Source of the DNA: CAWHOW01 sp050013795
GTDB taxonomy: Bacteria; Bacteroidota; Bacteroidia; Bacteroidales; CG2-30-32-10
Length of the DNA: 6,027 nt
Direction of reading: 5' to 3'
Assembly: GCA_050013795.1 (NCBI GenBank)
Contig: JBEKEO010000194.1
Coordinates: 1 to 6,027, forward strand
A program made the translations under genes and the position numbers. Shown here piece after piece: positions 6,009-6,027 of the stretch (position 1 is its first letter; each line of letters opens with the position of its first letter). The notes beneath the pieces are model-generated. The model searched no databases. It was not told where the DNA came from and worked only from the letters and a program-made list of their open reading frames with translations.

Positions 6009-6027
6009 GGTATAAGGATATAAGGTA
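6009..6027 (+). repeat. Second copy of the GGTATAA-type intergenic repeat, cut by the window end
   Basis: GGTATAAGGATATAAGGTA agrees at 17 of 19 bases with the reverse complement of 4447-4465 (GGTATAAGGGAATAAGGTA). Both copies lie in spacers just outside coding sequence. The array probably continues beyond the window. The rest of the spacer after 5903 holds only a weak GAAAGG/CCTTTC pairing and A/T-rich DNA. Confidence 0.6.

Overview
The window looks like chromosomal DNA of a Bacteroidota bacterium. The DNA is AT-rich, leaders lack strong Shine-Dalgarno sequences, and the proteins are typical of the phylum: a long secreted GH3 plus serine hydrolase fusion, an M43-type metzincin with a beta-strand repeat tail, and a small DUF6132-like membrane protein beside a thioredoxin-fold protein. 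I cannot name the genus. TAA ends several intact genes here, so the standard bacterial code applies.

Layout. Bases 1-633 (+) hold the C-terminal half of a MATE-family efflux transporter cut by the window edge. A strong hairpin (633-656) separates it from a convergent minus-strand pair: a thioredoxin-fold protein (915-1232) followed 8 nt downstream by a DUF6132-like two-helix membrane protein (688-906). The thioredoxin-fold protein has no CXXC motif, and its partner appears to lack one of the cysteines I remember as typical of its family. A 170-nt divergent intergenic region leads to a 990-residue exported protein (1404-4376, +). It joins a NagZ-like GH3 beta-N-acetylglucosaminidase to a beta-lactamase-fold serine hydrolase, and is probably a one-chain version of the NagZ/AmiE muropeptide-degrading pair of Bacillus. 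A 105-nt spacer follows, made of short GGTATA-type repeats with 8-nt spacing that form a long imperfect inverted repeat. A related copy lies at the right edge of the window (6009-6027).

The last gene (4482-5903, +) encodes a secreted M43-like zinc metalloprotease with a beta-strand repeat C-terminus. A single in-frame TAA at 5082-5084 splits it between the pro/upper catalytic region and the zinc-binding helix, so it is most likely a recent pseudogene or carries a base error.

The genes do not form one pathway. The minus-strand pair is a probable operon, the fusion enzyme acts on cell-wall fragments outside the cytoplasm, and the protease is an independent secreted protein. I saw no convincing defence system, mobile element, CRISPR array or RNA gene. 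The points most worth checking are the interrupted protease, the parallel loss of cysteines in the minus-strand pair and the intergenic repeat family.
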